Shown in pieces: positions 5,543 to 6,362 of a DNA stretch of 6,362 bases. The notes beneath the pieces were generated by a model. It was not told where the DNA came from. It worked only from the letters and a program-made list of their open reading frames with translations, and ran no database searches. The translations under genes and the position numbers were made by a program. Location: positions 1 through 6,362 of the forward strand of contig CAYVAS010000107.1 in NCBI GenBank assembly GCA_964449375.1. The letters run 5' to 3'. Numbering within the stretch: the stretch's first letter is position 1; each line of letters starts with the position of its first letter. Source of the DNA: JAFDWI01 sp964449375 (GTDB lineage Bacteria; Actinomycetota; Acidimicrobiia; Acidimicrobiales; Iamiaceae).

Positions 5543-6362
5543 ATGGCCGATCAGAAGCTCTTCATCGACGGCGAATACGTCGACGCGTTGTCCGGCGAGA
5601 CCTTCACGTCCTACGAACCGGCCACCAACACGCCCTACGTCGAGGTCGCCAAGGGATCCCGTGAGGACGCCGTGCGCGCCATCGAGGCCGCCCGGCGCGC
5701 CTTCGACGAAGGCCCCTGGCCCCGGATGTCGGGCGCCGAACGCGCCGAGAAGCTGAACAAGGTCGCCGACCTGATCGACGCCAACACCGAAAAACTCGCC
5801 GAGGCCGAGGCCCGCGACGGAGGCGGCACGATCAAGAAGGCCACCTTCGCCGACATCCCCGGCGGGGCGAGCGCGTTCCGTTGGTTCGCCCGGTGCGCGG
5901 CCGAACAGGCCGACCAGGTCGACCTGCCCCCGGCCCCGTTCCCACCCTCGTCGAACTACGTGCGCTACGAGCCCTACGGGGTGACCTCCGGGGTGATCCC
6001 GTGGAACTTCCCGTTCATCATGGCGGCCTGGAAGATCGGCCCGTCGCTGGCCGCGGGCAACTGCTCGGTGATCAAGCCGGCGTCCTACACCTCGGTGACC
6101 GCGCTGATGCTCGGCGAGATCTTCCAGGAGGCCGACATCCCCCCGGGCGTGGTCAACATCGTCGCCGGTCCCGGCGGCACCGTGGGCGAGGAACTCGCCG
6201 CCAACCCGATGGTCGACAAGACCGCCTTCACCGGGTCCACCGAGGTGGGGCGGCGCATCATGCAGCTCGCCTCGGGCACGGTCAAGCCGGTGACCCTGGA
6301 GCTGGGTGGCAAGTCCGCCAACATCGTCCTCGACGACGCCGACCTGGACATCGCGGCCGCCG
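5543..6362 (+). CDS. NAD(P)-dependent aldehyde dehydrogenase (N-terminal 273 residues, runs off the right edge)
   Basis: Aldehyde dehydrogenase superfamily enzyme that oxidises an aldehyde to its carboxylic acid in the cytosol. The first 273 codons are present, about 55% of a usual 490-500-residue subunit. Seen: FIDGEYVDALSGETF near the start (7-21), a typical opening; VIPWNFPF at 151-158 with the oxyanion Asn155; VIKPASYTS at 176-184 with the cofactor-binding Lys178; FTGSTEVG at 229-236, the Rossmann-fold GxTxxG turn; and LELGGKSANIV at 252-262 with the general-base Glu253. The catalytic cysteine lies beyond the window, so activity cannot be confirmed. ATG 5543 follows AAGGGGAAA by about 10 bases. 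A gap of 79 bases and a candidate -10 at 5493-5501 suggest a separate transcription unit from the MBL gene. Substrate is not evident; betaine-aldehyde or aromatic-aldehyde types are among the possibilities. Confidence 0.94.
   Translation, partial: MADQKLFIDGEYVDALSGETFTSYEPATNTPYVEVAKGSREDAVRAIEAARRAFDEGPWPRMSGAERAEKLNKVADLIDANTEKLAEAEARDGGGTIKKATFADIPGGASAFRWFARCAAEQADQVDLPPAPFPPSSNYVRYEPYGVTSGVIPWNFPFIMAAWKIGPSLAAGNCSVIKPASYTSVTALMLGEIFQEADIPPGVVNIVAGPGGTVGEELAANPMVDKTAFTGSTEVGRRIMQLASGTVKPVTLELGGKSANIVLDDADLDIAAA

Noticed and set aside
4522..5544. A 340-codon minus-strand open frame antisense to the MBL gene
   Set aside because: It is fully explained as a shadow of the MBL gene, whose metal-binding motifs are complete; the antisense product is rich in His, Arg, Gly and Val with no recognisable domain.

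Overview
This 6.4-kb window is a gene-dense, high-GC stretch of actinobacterial chromosome. Three things point to Actinomycetota: a WhiB-family iron-sulfur regulator (a family confined to actinobacteria and their phages), frequent GTG and TTG starts, and -10-like elements of the TAnnnT type. The WhiB sequence style, and its neighbourhood of ArsA/Get3-like ATPases, a metallo-beta-lactamase-fold protein and a Nudix protein, suggest a lineage outside the classical mycobacteria and streptomycetes. Acidimicrobiia is my best guess, by inference only.

Layout. On the minus strand, leftward from about 1383, lie two adjacent ArsA/Get3-type ATPase genes. The upstream one is complete (370-1383). The downstream one starts at 373 in a 4-base overlap and runs off the left edge. 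Divergently, on the plus strand, are an exported NfeD-like membrane protein (1456-2688), a small WhiB regulator with its own likely promoter (2785-3066), and then a tightly packed trio: FxsA-like membrane protein (3123-3626), Nudix hydrolase with an interrupted Nudix box (3623-4573) and metallo-beta-lactamase-fold hydrolase of the LACTB2 type (4570-5463). An NAD-dependent aldehyde dehydrogenase starts at 5543 and runs off the right edge. No gap between genes exceeds about 80 bases.

How the parts may work together. The ATPase pair is translationally coupled and probably forms an asymmetric heterodimer, because only one partner keeps the signature lysine of the deviant Walker A motif. The pair-plus-whiB neighbourhood resembles the Mycobacterium tuberculosis Rv3679-Rv3680/whiB4 (Rv3681c) locus, where an MBL-fold gene (Rv3677c) is also nearby; here an NfeD-like gene sits between the ATPases and whiB. 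FxsA, Nudix and MBL overlap by 4 bases at each junction and are almost certainly co-translated. Three plus-strand units (whiB, fxsA trio, ALDH) share a -10-like 9-mer of form CGRTASGST in the expected place upstream.

I see no mobile element, CRISPR array, RNA gene or defence island. The points worth a second look are sequence-level oddities in known families: the asymmetric Walker A pair, an NfeD protein without the protease lysine, a WhiB protein without a basic tail, a split Nudix box, and a perfect inverted repeat in the short divergent promoter region.
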